A stretch of DNA of 7,400 bases from Planctomycetota bacterium (GCA_028823185.1 JAPKBY010000077.1:1-7400), one strand, 5' to 3'; positions 1 through 6,862 are shown, counted from the stretch's first letter. Notes: generated by a model not told the origin, from the sequence alone. Made by a program: numbers and translations.

Positions 1-1
1 T

Positions 2-70
2 TGGAATTTAGAGCCCATTGACCCACACTATGTCTCCAGCCGGCCCCATGGCAGCTGCACTATTCTATGA
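2..70 (+). CDS. possible 3' end of an unidentified upstream gene
   Basis: The second forward frame is open from the window edge and ends at TGA 68-70, giving 22 sense codons with a C-terminus of HGSCTIL. The other two forward frames stop early (TGA 19-21 and TAG 9-11). The TGA overlaps the dxs ATG as ATGA, the usual arrangement of translationally coupled bacterial genes, and this is the main reason to think the frame is real. The residues visible are too few to assign a family. In other bacteria dxs often follows xseB or a polyprenyl synthase gene, but nothing here confirms either. It could also be a chance open frame in an untranslated leader. Confidence 0.4.
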   Translation, partial: WNLEPIDPHYVSSRPHGSCTIL

Positions 71-2001
71 ATGACAACAGCAAGACGGTTTACCCGACGC
101 TAGATCTCATCAGTTCGCCTGCCGACCTCAAAGGTCTCAGCGCCGAGGAGCTCACCACGCTCTGCGAGGAGATGCGATCATTCCTGCTTGAGACTGTCCA
201 GGAGACTGGCGGTCACTTGGGTTCAAATATCGGTGTGGTTGAGCTGGCGACAGCGCTTCACTCCGTCTACGACTTTCGTCGTGACCGATTGGTTTGGGAT
301 GTGAGCCATCAGTGCTATCCGCACAAGATCCTCACGGGACGCAGAGCTGGCTTTGATCAACTCCGCAAAACGGGCGGGATGTGCGGCTTCACCAACCCGC
401 ATGAATCTGAATACGACCTCTTTCACACCGGACACGCTGGCACAAGCATCAGCCTTGCGCTCGGTCTCTCACTCGGCATGCAGCATGAGAAGGAGCCCGG
501 TCGCGCCGTCGCGGTGATTGGCGATGCGAGCCTTGGCGCAGGCGTGGCCTTCGAGGCGATCAACCACGCTGGCTCCTTAGGACAACCGCTTCTCGTCGTG
601 TTGAATGACAATGAGTGGTCTATCTCCAAGACGGTCGGCGCGATGGCTCGTTACCTCTCGCGGATTCGCTCCTCGCGAATCGTGCAGCGTGCTCAGCAAG
701 AGATCTCCAGTCTCATTCAGACCATCCCGCTTATCGGCCCCAAGGTAGATAAGACGCTCGAACAGGTCGGGGAGGTTCTCAGCCACTACATCATCCCGGG
801 ACATGTGTTTCAGGAGTTGGGCGTCACCTATGTCGGTCCGGTTGATGGCCACGATGTGAACGGGCTGATCAAGACTCTCGAACGCGTCAAAGAGCTTGAC
901 GGCGTAGTGCTCTTGCACCTGCTTACAGAGAAGGGCAAAGGGCACCCGGCTGCTCCCGGTCATCCCGAGCGAGTGCACGGCGTAAAAGGCGCAGCCAAGC
1001 CGGCGCCAGAGGGCGAAGTCCCTGTCGTGCCCAAGCCTAAGGGCCCCGCATACACGAAGGCGTTTAGCGATTCTCTCATTGCCGCAGCAGAGCGGGATGT
1101 AAGGGTTCACGGCATCACCGCTGCGATGCCCTCCGGCACTGGCTTGGACAAGTTCCAAGAGCGCCACCCCTCACGCTTTCACGACACCGGAATCACAGAA
1201 CAACACGCCATCGCCATGAGCGCAGGAATGGCCAAGGCCGGACTTCGCCCAGTGGTCGCGATCTATTCGACATTCCTTCAGCGCGGCTATGACCAGATCT
1301 TTCAAGAGGTCGCTCTTCAGGGCCTGCCGGTGCTCTTCTGCTTAGATCGCGCTGGAATGGTCGGTCAGGACGGGCCCACTCATAACGGAGTCTTCGACCT
1401 CGCCTACCTGCGCACCTTCCCGGGCATGACCTTGATGGCTCCTAGGGACGCCTGCGACATGGACCGCATGATGCGAATGGCGCTTAAGCACGATGGCCCC
1501 ATGGCCATGCGATTCCCTCGCGACACATGCCCAGCTGAAGAGATCCCGCCTGGACCTGAGCGCAGAGCGATGGAGCCTGGGCTTGCAGAAGTTCTGGTTG
1601 ATCCTCCCGAAGACGGGCTCTGCATTTGGGCCTATGGGGCGCTAGTCAACCAAGCTCGGGAGGCCGTCGCGTCACTGAACGAAGAGGGTATTCAGGTCGG
1701 GCTTGTGGACGCGCGCTTTGCGAAGCCCGTCGATGAGGAGCTGCTCTGCAATCATCTGCGATCCTGTCGTGGAATTATCACCCTTGAGGAGCATCAACGC
1801 GCTGGGGGCTTTGGCTCTGCGGTGCTTGAATGTGCGAACCGAAATCGTCTCGGCAGCGCCAGCATAAGGATCCTCGCCATCGATGATGAATTTGTTGACC
1901 ACGCGACGAGTCGCGACGAACAGCTCGCTGGCCAAGGCTTAGACTCGGCTGGGGTCGCGCGCGCCGTGCGCGGAATGCTCGCTCGTGTCCGCGAATCCTA
2001 A
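67..2001 (+). CDS. dxs: 1-deoxy-D-xylulose-5-phosphate synthase (DXS)
   Basis: This 644-residue cytoplasmic enzyme condenses pyruvate and glyceraldehyde 3-phosphate into DXP using thiamine diphosphate, the first step of the MEP isoprenoid pathway and a source of thiamine and pyridoxal precursors. The length is typical. The N-terminal TPP domain shows GGH (residues 48-50), WDVSHQCYPHK (77-87), GDA (152-154) and NDN (180-182). The central pyrimidine-binding domain shows ITEQH with the cofactor-activating Glu378, AIYSTFLQRGYDQ (398-410), DRAG (427-430), THNGVFDL (438-445) and RFPRD (482-486). A transketolase C-terminal domain follows from about residue 500. Two normally invariant-looking motifs differ from consensus: DVGHQ is DVSHQ and GDG is GDA. 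The start is the only ATG before the conserved LDLISSPADLKGLS segment. It has no clear Shine-Dalgarno sequence but overlaps an upstream frame as ATGA, so coupled translation is likely. nadK follows after 20 bases. Confidence 0.97.
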   Translation: MNDNSKTVYPTLDLISSPADLKGLSAEELTTLCEEMRSFLLETVQETGGHLGSNIGVVELATALHSVYDFRRDRLVWDVSHQCYPHKILTGRRAGFDQLRKTGGMCGFTNPHESEYDLFHTGHAGTSISLALGLSLGMQHEKEPGRAVAVIGDASLGAGVAFEAINHAGSLGQPLLVVLNDNEWSISKTVGAMARYLSRIRSSRIVQRAQQEISSLIQTIPLIGPKVDKTLEQVGEVLSHYIIPGHVFQELGVTYVGPVDGHDVNGLIKTLERVKELDGVVLLHLLTEKGKGHPAAPGHPERVHGVKGAAKPAPEGEVPVVPKPKGPAYTKAFSDSLIAAAERDVRVHGITAAMPSGTGLDKFQERHPSRFHDTGITEQHAIAMSAGMAKAGLRPVVAIYSTFLQRGYDQIFQEVALQGLPVLFCLDRAGMVGQDGPTHNGVFDLAYLRTFPGMTLMAPRDACDMDRMMRMALKHDGPMAMRFPRDTCPAEEIPPGPERRAMEPGLAEVLVDPPEDGLCIWAYGALVNQAREAVASLNEEGIQVGLVDARFAKPVDEELLCNHLRSCRGIITLEEHQRAGGFGSAVLECANRNRLGSASIRILAIDDEFVDHATSRDEQLAGQGLDSAGVARAVRGMLARVRES

Positions 2002-2012
2002 GCGATTCATTG

Positions 2013-2018
2013 AAGGGA
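2013..2018 (+). promoter_or_regulatory. ribosome binding site deciding the nadK start
   Basis: AAGGGA lies just before ATG 2022, with AAGG five bases from the start codon. It favours ATG 2022 over the in-frame TTG at 2010, which would sit upstream of this site and add only the residues MKGS. Confidence 0.7.
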
Positions 2019-2021
2019 TCT

Positions 2022-2975
2022 ATGACCGCTCTTAAGGCCTACTCCACAGAGATCAGCAGGGTCCTCGTTCTTGCCGACCGAGGAAAAGCCGACGTCGATG
2101 ACTTGGTGCAGCGACTCGAGCCATTCCTCCGCAAGCGCGTCTCGGATGTCGTCGTCGAAGGAGACCTTCGCGGGTGGTGCAAGGCCGCTGACAAGCGCGG
2201 TGGCGTCCCAGTGGGCGAAGCTCCTGATCTCGTCGTAGTGCTCGGAGGCGACGGCTCAATCCTCTCTGCAGTCCACGCCTTCGCTAGCTGCCCGGTGCCC
2301 ATCTTGGGTGTCAACTTTGGACGGGTCGGCTTCCTCGCCTCTGTCCCGACCTCCGAATGGAGGCCCGCCCTCGAAGAGGTGCTAGAGGGGCGATCTATGA
2401 TAGAGCCCCGCACCCGGCTCTCCGTCAGCATCACCTCTGGCGATGAAGCTCCAATCCATGACATCGCTCTTAATGATGTGGTGCTCTCCCGTGGCTCCTT
2501 CCAGGGCATGCTCTCGGTCGGAATGGAGGTCGACGGCCATTGGGTCAGCGACTATCGCGCGGATGGTTTGATCGTCGCCACGGCCAGCGGGTCCACCGCT
2601 CATTCGCTCGCCGCCGGTGGGCCGATTTTGAGTCCAACTATGGGGGGCTTCGTCGTCACACCAATCTGCGCTCACGCGCTCTCGCATAGACCCGTCGTCG
2701 TTGAGCCCCTGAGTGAGATTCACCTGATCATGACGGAGTGCTTGGGAGTTGTGACGCTCGCGGTCGACGGACACGGCTTCTATGCGGTGCAGGCCGGAGA
2801 CGAGCTCACGGTGAAGGCTCATGAGATTCCCTATCCGCTGCTGAGCAGGCAGGGCTCTAATCCCTATCGGCGACTGCGCGATCGACTCGGATGGCGCGGG
2901 AGCTTTGAGGCGGCGGACATCGATCTTGGGCCTTCAAAAGAGGCGCCATTGGCAGGGGAAGGCGAGGTCCTCTAG
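2022..2975 (+). CDS. nadK: NAD kinase
   Basis: This enzyme phosphorylates NAD to NADP in the cytoplasm using ATP or polyphosphate and sets the NADP(H) pool. From ATG 2022 the protein has 317 residues, slightly longer than the roughly 290 common in the family. Visible motifs are VVVLGGDGSI (GGDG at 75-78), LGVNFGRVGFLA (95-106), LNDVV (140-144) and DGLIVATASGSTAHSLAAGGPI (171-192). The last of these is the NAD-binding conserved region, usually TPTGSTAYSLSAGGPI; here it reads TASGSTAH, with His in place of the common Tyr. The family core ends near RLRDRLGW (285-291), and the last 26 or so residues form an acidic, low-complexity tail (GPSKEAPLAGEGE) of unknown role. It lies 20 bases after dxs on the same strand and probably shares its transcript. 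The pairing is sensible because the MEP enzyme after DXS uses NADPH. Confidence 0.95.
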   Translation: MTALKAYSTEISRVLVLADRGKADVDDLVQRLEPFLRKRVSDVVVEGDLRGWCKAADKRGGVPVGEAPDLVVVLGGDGSILSAVHAFASCPVPILGVNFGRVGFLASVPTSEWRPALEEVLEGRSMIEPRTRLSVSITSGDEAPIHDIALNDVVLSRGSFQGMLSVGMEVDGHWVSDYRADGLIVATASGSTAHSLAAGGPILSPTMGGFVVTPICAHALSHRPVVVEPLSEIHLIMTECLGVVTLAVDGHGFYAVQAGDELTVKAHEIPYPLLSRQGSNPYRRLRDRLGWRGSFEAADIDLGPSKEAPLAGEGEVL

Positions 2976-2997
2976 CTCATCCTCACCACAGCCTTCG

Positions 2998-3720
2998 CTA
3001 GTGGGGGATGTCGAATTTTGAGTCAGATTGGATTTGACCGTCTTCGATCGTCAGGACTCGATCGCATGTGTCGGCCAAACGCGTGTCGTGAGTGACGAGG
3101 ATCATGGAGAGACCCCGGTTGATTTGCTCCTCCATGAGCAGGTCGAGCACTTTCTTGCCCGTCGCAGTGTCCAGGTTTCCGGTCGGCTCGTCGGCGATGA
3201 GGATCGGTGGATCCAAGATGAGCGCACGCGCGATGGCGACACGCTGCTGTTCTCCCCCCGAAAGCTGAGAGGGGCGATGAGTCAATCGGTCGCTTAGGCC
3301 AAAGCGGGTGAGGCCCTCCATCGCGCGCTCATTGATCTCCTTGAGGTCGATCTTGTTCGCGCCATGCGAGGCTGCGATGCGCGCCGGCAGCACGACGTTT
3401 TCTATCGCGCTCAGTTCAGGCAGGAGGTGGTAGAACTGGAAGACAAAGCCGATCCTCTGGTTGCGCAGCTTCGCGCGCTCGTTCACGGAGAGCCCCCAGG
3501 CGTTCACGCCCTCCACCTCAACGCTGCCCTCGGTGGGCTGGTCTAGGAGTCCGAGGATGTGCATGAAGGTGGACTTGCCCGCACCAGATGCGCCCATGAG
3601 ACAGAGCCGCTCTCCACGGCGAAGCTCTAGATGCGTGCCGTGTAAGACCTCGATCGTCCGCTCTCCGATCTGGAAAGATTTACGAATGTCCCGGGCGTTG
3701 AGGGCTAATTGCTCACTCAT
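2998..3720 (-). CDS. lolD: lipoprotein-releasing ABC transporter ATPase (LolD family)
   Basis: This 240-residue protein is the cytoplasmic ATPase of a type VII (MacB/LolCDE-like) ABC transporter, expected to power extraction of lipoproteins from the inner membrane for transfer to the outer membrane. All ATPase motifs are present: Walker A GASGAGKST (43-51), Q-loop Gln95 in FVFQFYHLLPELSAIENV, signature LSGGEQQR (153-160), Walker B ILIADEP (173-179), D-loop GNLD (181-184) and switch His211. The FYHLLPELSA.ENV stretch and SGGEQQRVAIARAL are typical of the LolD/MacB/FtsE group. The ATG overlaps the permease TGA by 8 bases (ATGAGTGA) and no Shine-Dalgarno sequence precedes it, so ribosomes finishing the permease probably re-initiate here. 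The adjacent FtsX-like permease with a LolC/E C-terminus favours LolD over MacB or FtsE, although substrate cannot be proven from sequence. Confidence 0.92.
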   Translation of the reverse strand: MSEQLALNARDIRKSFQIGERTIEVLHGTHLELRRGERLCLMGASGAGKSTFMHILGLLDQPTEGSVEVEGVNAWGLSVNERAKLRNQRIGFVFQFYHLLPELSAIENVVLPARIAASHGANKIDLKEINERAMEGLTRFGLSDRLTHRPSQLSGGEQQRVAIARALILDPPILIADEPTGNLDTATGKKVLDLLMEEQINRGLSMILVTHDTRLADTCDRVLTIEDGQIQSDSKFDIPH

Positions 3721-5104
3721 AGCGGAGGGCGTCGATGGGGTTCATGCGAGATGCGCGCCAAGAGGGGATCGCTGCGAAGGTTAGCGTGCAGACAAAGGCG
3801 CCTAGGACGATGACTCCCACGCTGACGGGGTCAACGACCGCCGGGATGTGATCAAAGAGGTAGACGTCGCGATTGAAGATCTCGACACCGAGCGCCTGCG
3901 AGATGCTTTGCTCGATGCTGTCTATGTTGAGCGCGGCGAGCACGCCCGTCACTGCACCTCCCACGGCCCCCAGGAGCGCGTCCCAAAAGCCTATCAACAG
4001 GAAGATCCACATCGTCCCTCGTGGCGTAGCGCCGAGCGCCGCCAAGATGCCAATATCCCGTCTCTTCTCGGCGATCATCATGGTCAAGATGGCGAAGACA
4101 GTGAAGCCGGCGACGACGAGCACGAGGCTGAGCATGATGGCCATGAGAACCTTCTCATTCTCGATGGCGCCGAGGAGATTGCCTCTGTATTGCTCCCACG
4201 TCTTGAGCTCTCCTAAGCCTGCGTCCCGGATCAACCTCTTTTGAACGAGTGACGCGGATAGATCTCCCATGACGGCTTGCCCATCACGTTCATAATCATG
4301 CAGCTTTACGAGGACCTGGCTGTAGTCCCTATGTGTGCCGAGGAAGTCATGGAGATCTCTCCGGTCCATGTAGATCCGGCCCAGGTCGATCTCGTTCTCT
4401 CCGGTCCTGAAGGTTCCAGCGACTAGATATTTACGGTTGGATTGCCGGACTTTGCCGGTCTGCGGGTCGGGGATCATCGTCCCTAGATTTATCTCTGAGC
4501 CTCTTCTTAGCCCATGGACGATGGCCAACTGTTGGCCGACTATGCACCATGCCCAAGGCTGCTGGTATTCCAGGCCCTCAGGCTCGCTGAATGGGTCGTT
4601 TGGGTTCTCGACAGCTATGTAGCCATAGGTCTGATTTATGGAGGCCTCAGCCGGCGGTGGCTGAAGAGAGGCTAAGAGGTCTGTCGTCCTCAACTCATTT
4701 TCGATATCGATTCCAACAATTTGCACTCCAACCAGCTTGGCTGATTGAGTGTCTGATAGTCGACTCGTCGAGATCAGGGAGCCTCTCGCGCCGCCCTGCA
4801 TGAGCATTGAAAACCATGAGAGCTGAGTCGTCGCGCTCTCGACCCTTGGGTCAGCGAGTATGGCCTGTTGCAGTGGTTCGCTTGAGGCTGGCAGCGGCGT
4901 CCCGTCAATGTGCGGCATCGGGCTGGGCTCGACGACGAGGTGAGCCAGGCTCCCTCGGACCATCCGGCGCTGCTGCTCAAGGAAGCCACTCATGATAGAG
5001 AGGATCAAGATGAGAGCGGTGACACCGACGTAAACACCGATGATGCCGACCCAGTTGATTCGCTTCGCAGTCAGGAAGCGCCAGCTCAGAAATCCCTGGT
5101 ACAC
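3713..5104 (-). CDS. LolC/LolE-family (FtsX-like) ABC transporter permease
   Basis: This is an inner-membrane permease of 463 residues, expected to dimerise and work with the adjacent LolD ATPase in lipoprotein release. The layout is one transmembrane helix (about 18-40), a large periplasmic domain (about 45-315), then three helices (about 319-343, 365-392 and 425-447). The N-terminus FLTAKRINWVG...LILILSIMSGFLEQQRR matches the LolC/E opening, EKRRDIGILAALGATPR (346-362) is the FtsX cytoplasmic coupling region, and PSWRASRMNPIDALRYE at the C-terminus is the classic family ending. It is some 50-60 residues longer than E. coli LolC or LolE, the extra length falling in the periplasmic part. Only one such permease lies here, so a homodimer is likely. 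The start is GTG (5104), supported by GGAG eight bases upstream, and lies 3 bases after the lysS stop. Whether it is closer to LolC or LolE cannot be decided, so no symbol is given. Confidence 0.9.
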   Translation of the reverse strand: MYQGFLSWRFLTAKRINWVGIIGVYVGVTALILILSIMSGFLEQQRRMVRGSLAHLVVEPSPMPHIDGTPLPASSEPLQQAILADPRVESATTQLSWFSMLMQGGARGSLISTSRLSDTQSAKLVGVQIVGIDIENELRTTDLLASLQPPPAEASINQTYGYIAVENPNDPFSEPEGLEYQQPWAWCIVGQQLAIVHGLRRGSEINLGTMIPDPQTGKVRQSNRKYLVAGTFRTGENEIDLGRIYMDRRDLHDFLGTHRDYSQVLVKLHDYERDGQAVMGDLSASLVQKRLIRDAGLGELKTWEQYRGNLLGAIENEKVLMAIMLSLVLVVAGFTVFAILTMMIAEKRRDIGILAALGATPRGTMWIFLLIGFWDALLGAVGGAVTGVLAALNIDSIEQSISQALGVEIFNRDVYLFDHIPAVVDPVSVGVIVLGAFVCTLTFAAIPSWRASRMNPIDALRYE

Positions 5105-5107
5105 GGC

Positions 5108-6595
5108 TTAGACTCCAGCCTCTTCGGGCGTGGTCTCAATGGCTGCTTGGGTCTGCGGCCGCATGGCCGGGAATAGCAGCACATCCCTGATGGAGTCCTG
5201 GCCTGTCAGGACCATGACCAACCTGTCGATCCCCAGGCCAAAGCCTCCCGCCGGAGGCATTCCGTATTCGAGGGCGTTGACATAGTCATAGTCCACGGCG
5301 CCAGGTGATTCAGGGTCTTTGCTCGCTACTTGGTCAACGAAGCGGCGCTCCTGTTCTTCTGGGTCGTTCAGTTCGCTGAAGGCGTTGCCCAGCTCCATGC
5401 CTGCGACGAAGATCTCAAAGCGCTCTGCGACTCGAGGGTCCTCAGGCTTCGCCTTGGCCAGCGGGCAAATCTCGACAGGGTAATCCATCACGAAGATGGG
5501 GCCTGTGAGGGTGTCTTCGACACAAGCCTCGAAGACGTCGTTCATGAGCTTGGGGTACTCGCCAGTGTCCGAAATGCCTAGCTCCTTCGCTTTGGCATGT
5601 ACCGCTGCTTGGTCGTCGTATTCACAGCCTGCGTGCTCTTTGAAGAGCTCAAGATAAGAGGCGCGCTTGAAGGGCGGGGTGAAGTCGTACTCGACCTCCC
5701 TGAAGGTGGCTTTGTTGTCGCCGTTCACGGCTGTGCAAGCGAGGCTGATCATGCCCTCTGTGAGCTCGATCATGCGATGGTAGTCAGCTTGCGCTTCGTA
5801 CAGCTCGAGCATGGTGAACTCAGGGTTGTGCCTCGTGGAGAGACCCTCGTTACGAAAGTTGCGCGCGAATTCAAAGACCCGCTCCAGGCCGCCAACGATC
5901 AAGCGCTTGAGGTAGAGCTCTGGTGCGATCCGGAGGAAGAGATCCATATCCAACGCATTGTGATGCGTGATGAAGGGCTTCGCTGCTGCACCGCCCATGA
6001 GCGGGTGTAAGGTCGGCGTCTCAACCTCTAGATATCCTTCGCCCTCTAGGTATGTCCGAATGACGGACAGGATCTTGCTGCGCTTGATAAAAACTTGCGT
6101 CACTTCTGGGGTTGCCCAGAGGTCCACATAGCGCCTTCGGTAGCGTTGCTCGGTATCGGTCAGCCCATGCCATTTTTCCGGAGGGGGCGCGACGGCCTTT
6201 GAGAGCATGGTCACCTTGGTCGCCCACACGGTCGGCTCACCTTTTTGGGTGTGGCCTAGCTCGCCAGTGACTGCGACGATGTCGCCGCCGTCGTAGTTTT
6301 TGCGCTGCGGCCACCAGTCTGTGAGTGAATCCCTCTGCCAGCCGGTCTGCACCCGTCCGCTGAGGTCTTGGACGGGGGCGAAAATGAGCTTTCCAAAATC
6401 ACGCATCCCCAAGAGCCGTCCTGTGACGGTCACGGATTGGCCGAGGAGTGGGCCTGGCTCGTCAGGTGTGCCTGCGCCTGCCGAGAGTTCAGCTGCGGGG
6501 GTGCCTTGGATGCCGCGGGCAGGGTAGGGGTCTATGCCCTGTTCCCTGAGACGCGTGACCTTGGCGATGCGGTCGGGGTGTGCGAGGTCGGTCAT
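5108..6595 (-). CDS. lysS: lysyl-tRNA synthetase, class II
   Basis: This cytoplasmic enzyme charges tRNA-Lys with lysine. At 495 residues it has the usual length. The N-terminal OB-fold anticodon-binding domain is seen at about 53-133 (SVTVTGRLLGMRDFGKLIF). The class II catalytic core follows: the motif 1 region FLEVETPTLHPLMGGAAAKPF-like segment (187-207), LRIAPELYLKRLIVGGLERVFE (221-242), motif 2 ARNFRNEGLSTRHNPEFTMLE (244-264), FSELNDPEEQ (406-415) and motif 3 GGFGLGIDRLVM (450-461). In motif 2 the residue before RNFRNEG is Ala, where Asn or Gly is common. The ATG at 6595 places the usual short N-terminal region (LREQGIDPYPAR) in register; no Shine-Dalgarno sequence precedes it. The tRNA-Ala terminator lies about 108 bases upstream, so lysS should have its own promoter, and the permease and lolD genes follow as a likely operon. 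Confidence 0.97.
   Translation of the reverse strand: MTDLAHPDRIAKVTRLREQGIDPYPARGIQGTPAAELSAGAGTPDEPGPLLGQSVTVTGRLLGMRDFGKLIFAPVQDLSGRVQTGWQRDSLTDWWPQRKNYDGGDIVAVTGELGHTQKGEPTVWATKVTMLSKAVAPPPEKWHGLTDTEQRYRRRYVDLWATPEVTQVFIKRSKILSVIRTYLEGEGYLEVETPTLHPLMGGAAAKPFITHHNALDMDLFLRIAPELYLKRLIVGGLERVFEFARNFRNEGLSTRHNPEFTMLELYEAQADYHRMIELTEGMISLACTAVNGDNKATFREVEYDFTPPFKRASYLELFKEHAGCEYDDQAAVHAKAKELGISDTGEYPKLMNDVFEACVEDTLTGPIFVMDYPVEICPLAKAKPEDPRVAERFEIFVAGMELGNAFSELNDPEEQERRFVDQVASKDPESPGAVDYDYVNALEYGMPPAGGFGLGIDRLVMVLTGQDSIRDVLLFPAMRPQTQAAIETTPEEAGV
5113..5116 (-). promoter_or_regulatory. ribosome binding site of the permease gene
   Basis: GGAG on the minus strand lies within the last codons of lysS, eight bases before the GTG start at 5104. 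It supports this non-ATG start, which also fits the family N-terminus. Confidence 0.65.
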
Positions 6596-6702
6596 GTTGC
6601 GACTGAGGATAGCCTCAAGGAGGCGCAGTCCACAGGCTCTTCAGGCAGTGAACAGCAGAGTTTTCAGAAGATGGAGGCCTTTTGGGCCTATCGCCTGTGA
6701 AT
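6596..6702 (-). promoter_or_regulatory. lysS upstream region with two small hairpins
   Basis: This spacer separates the tRNA-Ala terminator from lysS and should hold the lysS promoter. No convincing -35/-10 pair is visible; the best -10-like word is TATCCT (6611-6606), close to the start codon and without a good -35 partner. Two short inverted repeats are present: TGAGG-4-CCTCA at 6604-6617, just upstream of the ATG, and AGGCC-5-GGCCT at 6675-6689. Neither has a U-tract. Their function is unknown. Confidence 0.35.
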
Positions 6703-6738
6703 GAAAACAGCCGCCCGACGAAATCGACGGGCGGCTGT
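6703..6738 (-). terminator. rho-independent terminator after tRNA-Ala
   Basis: A perfect 11-bp GC-rich stem (ACAGCCGCCCG at 6707-6717 pairing with CGGGCGGCTGT at 6728-6738) encloses a 10-base loop that can pair further. On the minus strand the stem begins five bases after the encoded CCA of the tRNA and is followed by a short U run (UUUC, four U if the last stem base is counted). On the plus strand no T-run follows. Placement and polarity fit the end of the tRNA-Ala transcript, isolating it from lysS. The short U-tract is the only weak point. Confidence 0.82.
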
Positions 6739-6743
6739 GTATT

Positions 6744-6819
6744 TGGTGGAGGATAGGGGAGTCGAACCCCTGACCTCTACAATGCCATTGTAGCGCTCTA
6801 CCAGCTGAGCTAATCCCCC
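6744..6819 (-). tRNA. tRNA-Ala, anticodon GGC
   Basis: The minus strand folds into a complete 76-base cloverleaf including an encoded 3' CCA: acceptor GGGGGAT/ATCCTCC, D-stem GCTC/GAGC with G18G19, anticodon stem CTACA/TGTAG with loop ATGGCAT (anticodon GGC at 6786-6784), variable loop AGGTC, and T-arm AGGGG-TTCGACT-CCCCT. The third acceptor pair is G3:U70, the well-known alanine identity element, with A73 as discriminator, which independently confirms the alanine assignment. It reads GCC and GCU alanine codons. It lies alone between lysS and leuS, with a consensus -35 box upstream and a terminator hairpin five bases downstream. Confidence 0.97.
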
Positions 6820-6862
6820 AAGCGGGGTCGGGCAGAGCCCGCCTCGCGTGCGATGGGGTGTG

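Noticed and set aside
577..1167. 196-residue open frame antisense to dxs
   Set aside because: It lies wholly inside the strongly conserved dxs coding region, shows no recognisable domain and has no ribosome site. Long antisense frames are common in GC-rich coding DNA.
2010..2021. TTG 2010 as the nadK start
   Set aside because: The ribosome site AAGGGA lies downstream of it and directly before ATG 2022, and the four extra residues add nothing to the fold.
2039..2822. Long antisense frames inside nadK (to 156 residues)
   Set aside because: Low-complexity Ser/Arg/Thr-rich translations opposite a clear NAD kinase; shadows of the real reading frame.
3848..4244. Two overlapping plus-strand frames opposite the permease
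   Set aside because: They mirror the permease codons and resemble no family; the permease frame has the full set of LolC/E motifs.
5597..6010. 137-residue plus-strand frame opposite lysS
   Set aside because: Overlaps the catalytic core of lysS and lacks any recognisable motif or start signal.
6703..6738. The hairpin as a CRISPR repeat, attachment site or bidirectional terminator
   Set aside because: Only one copy is present, it is adjacent to a tRNA 3' end with minus-strand polarity, and no T-run follows on the plus strand. No duplicated tRNA end or integrase is visible, so an integration site is unsupported.
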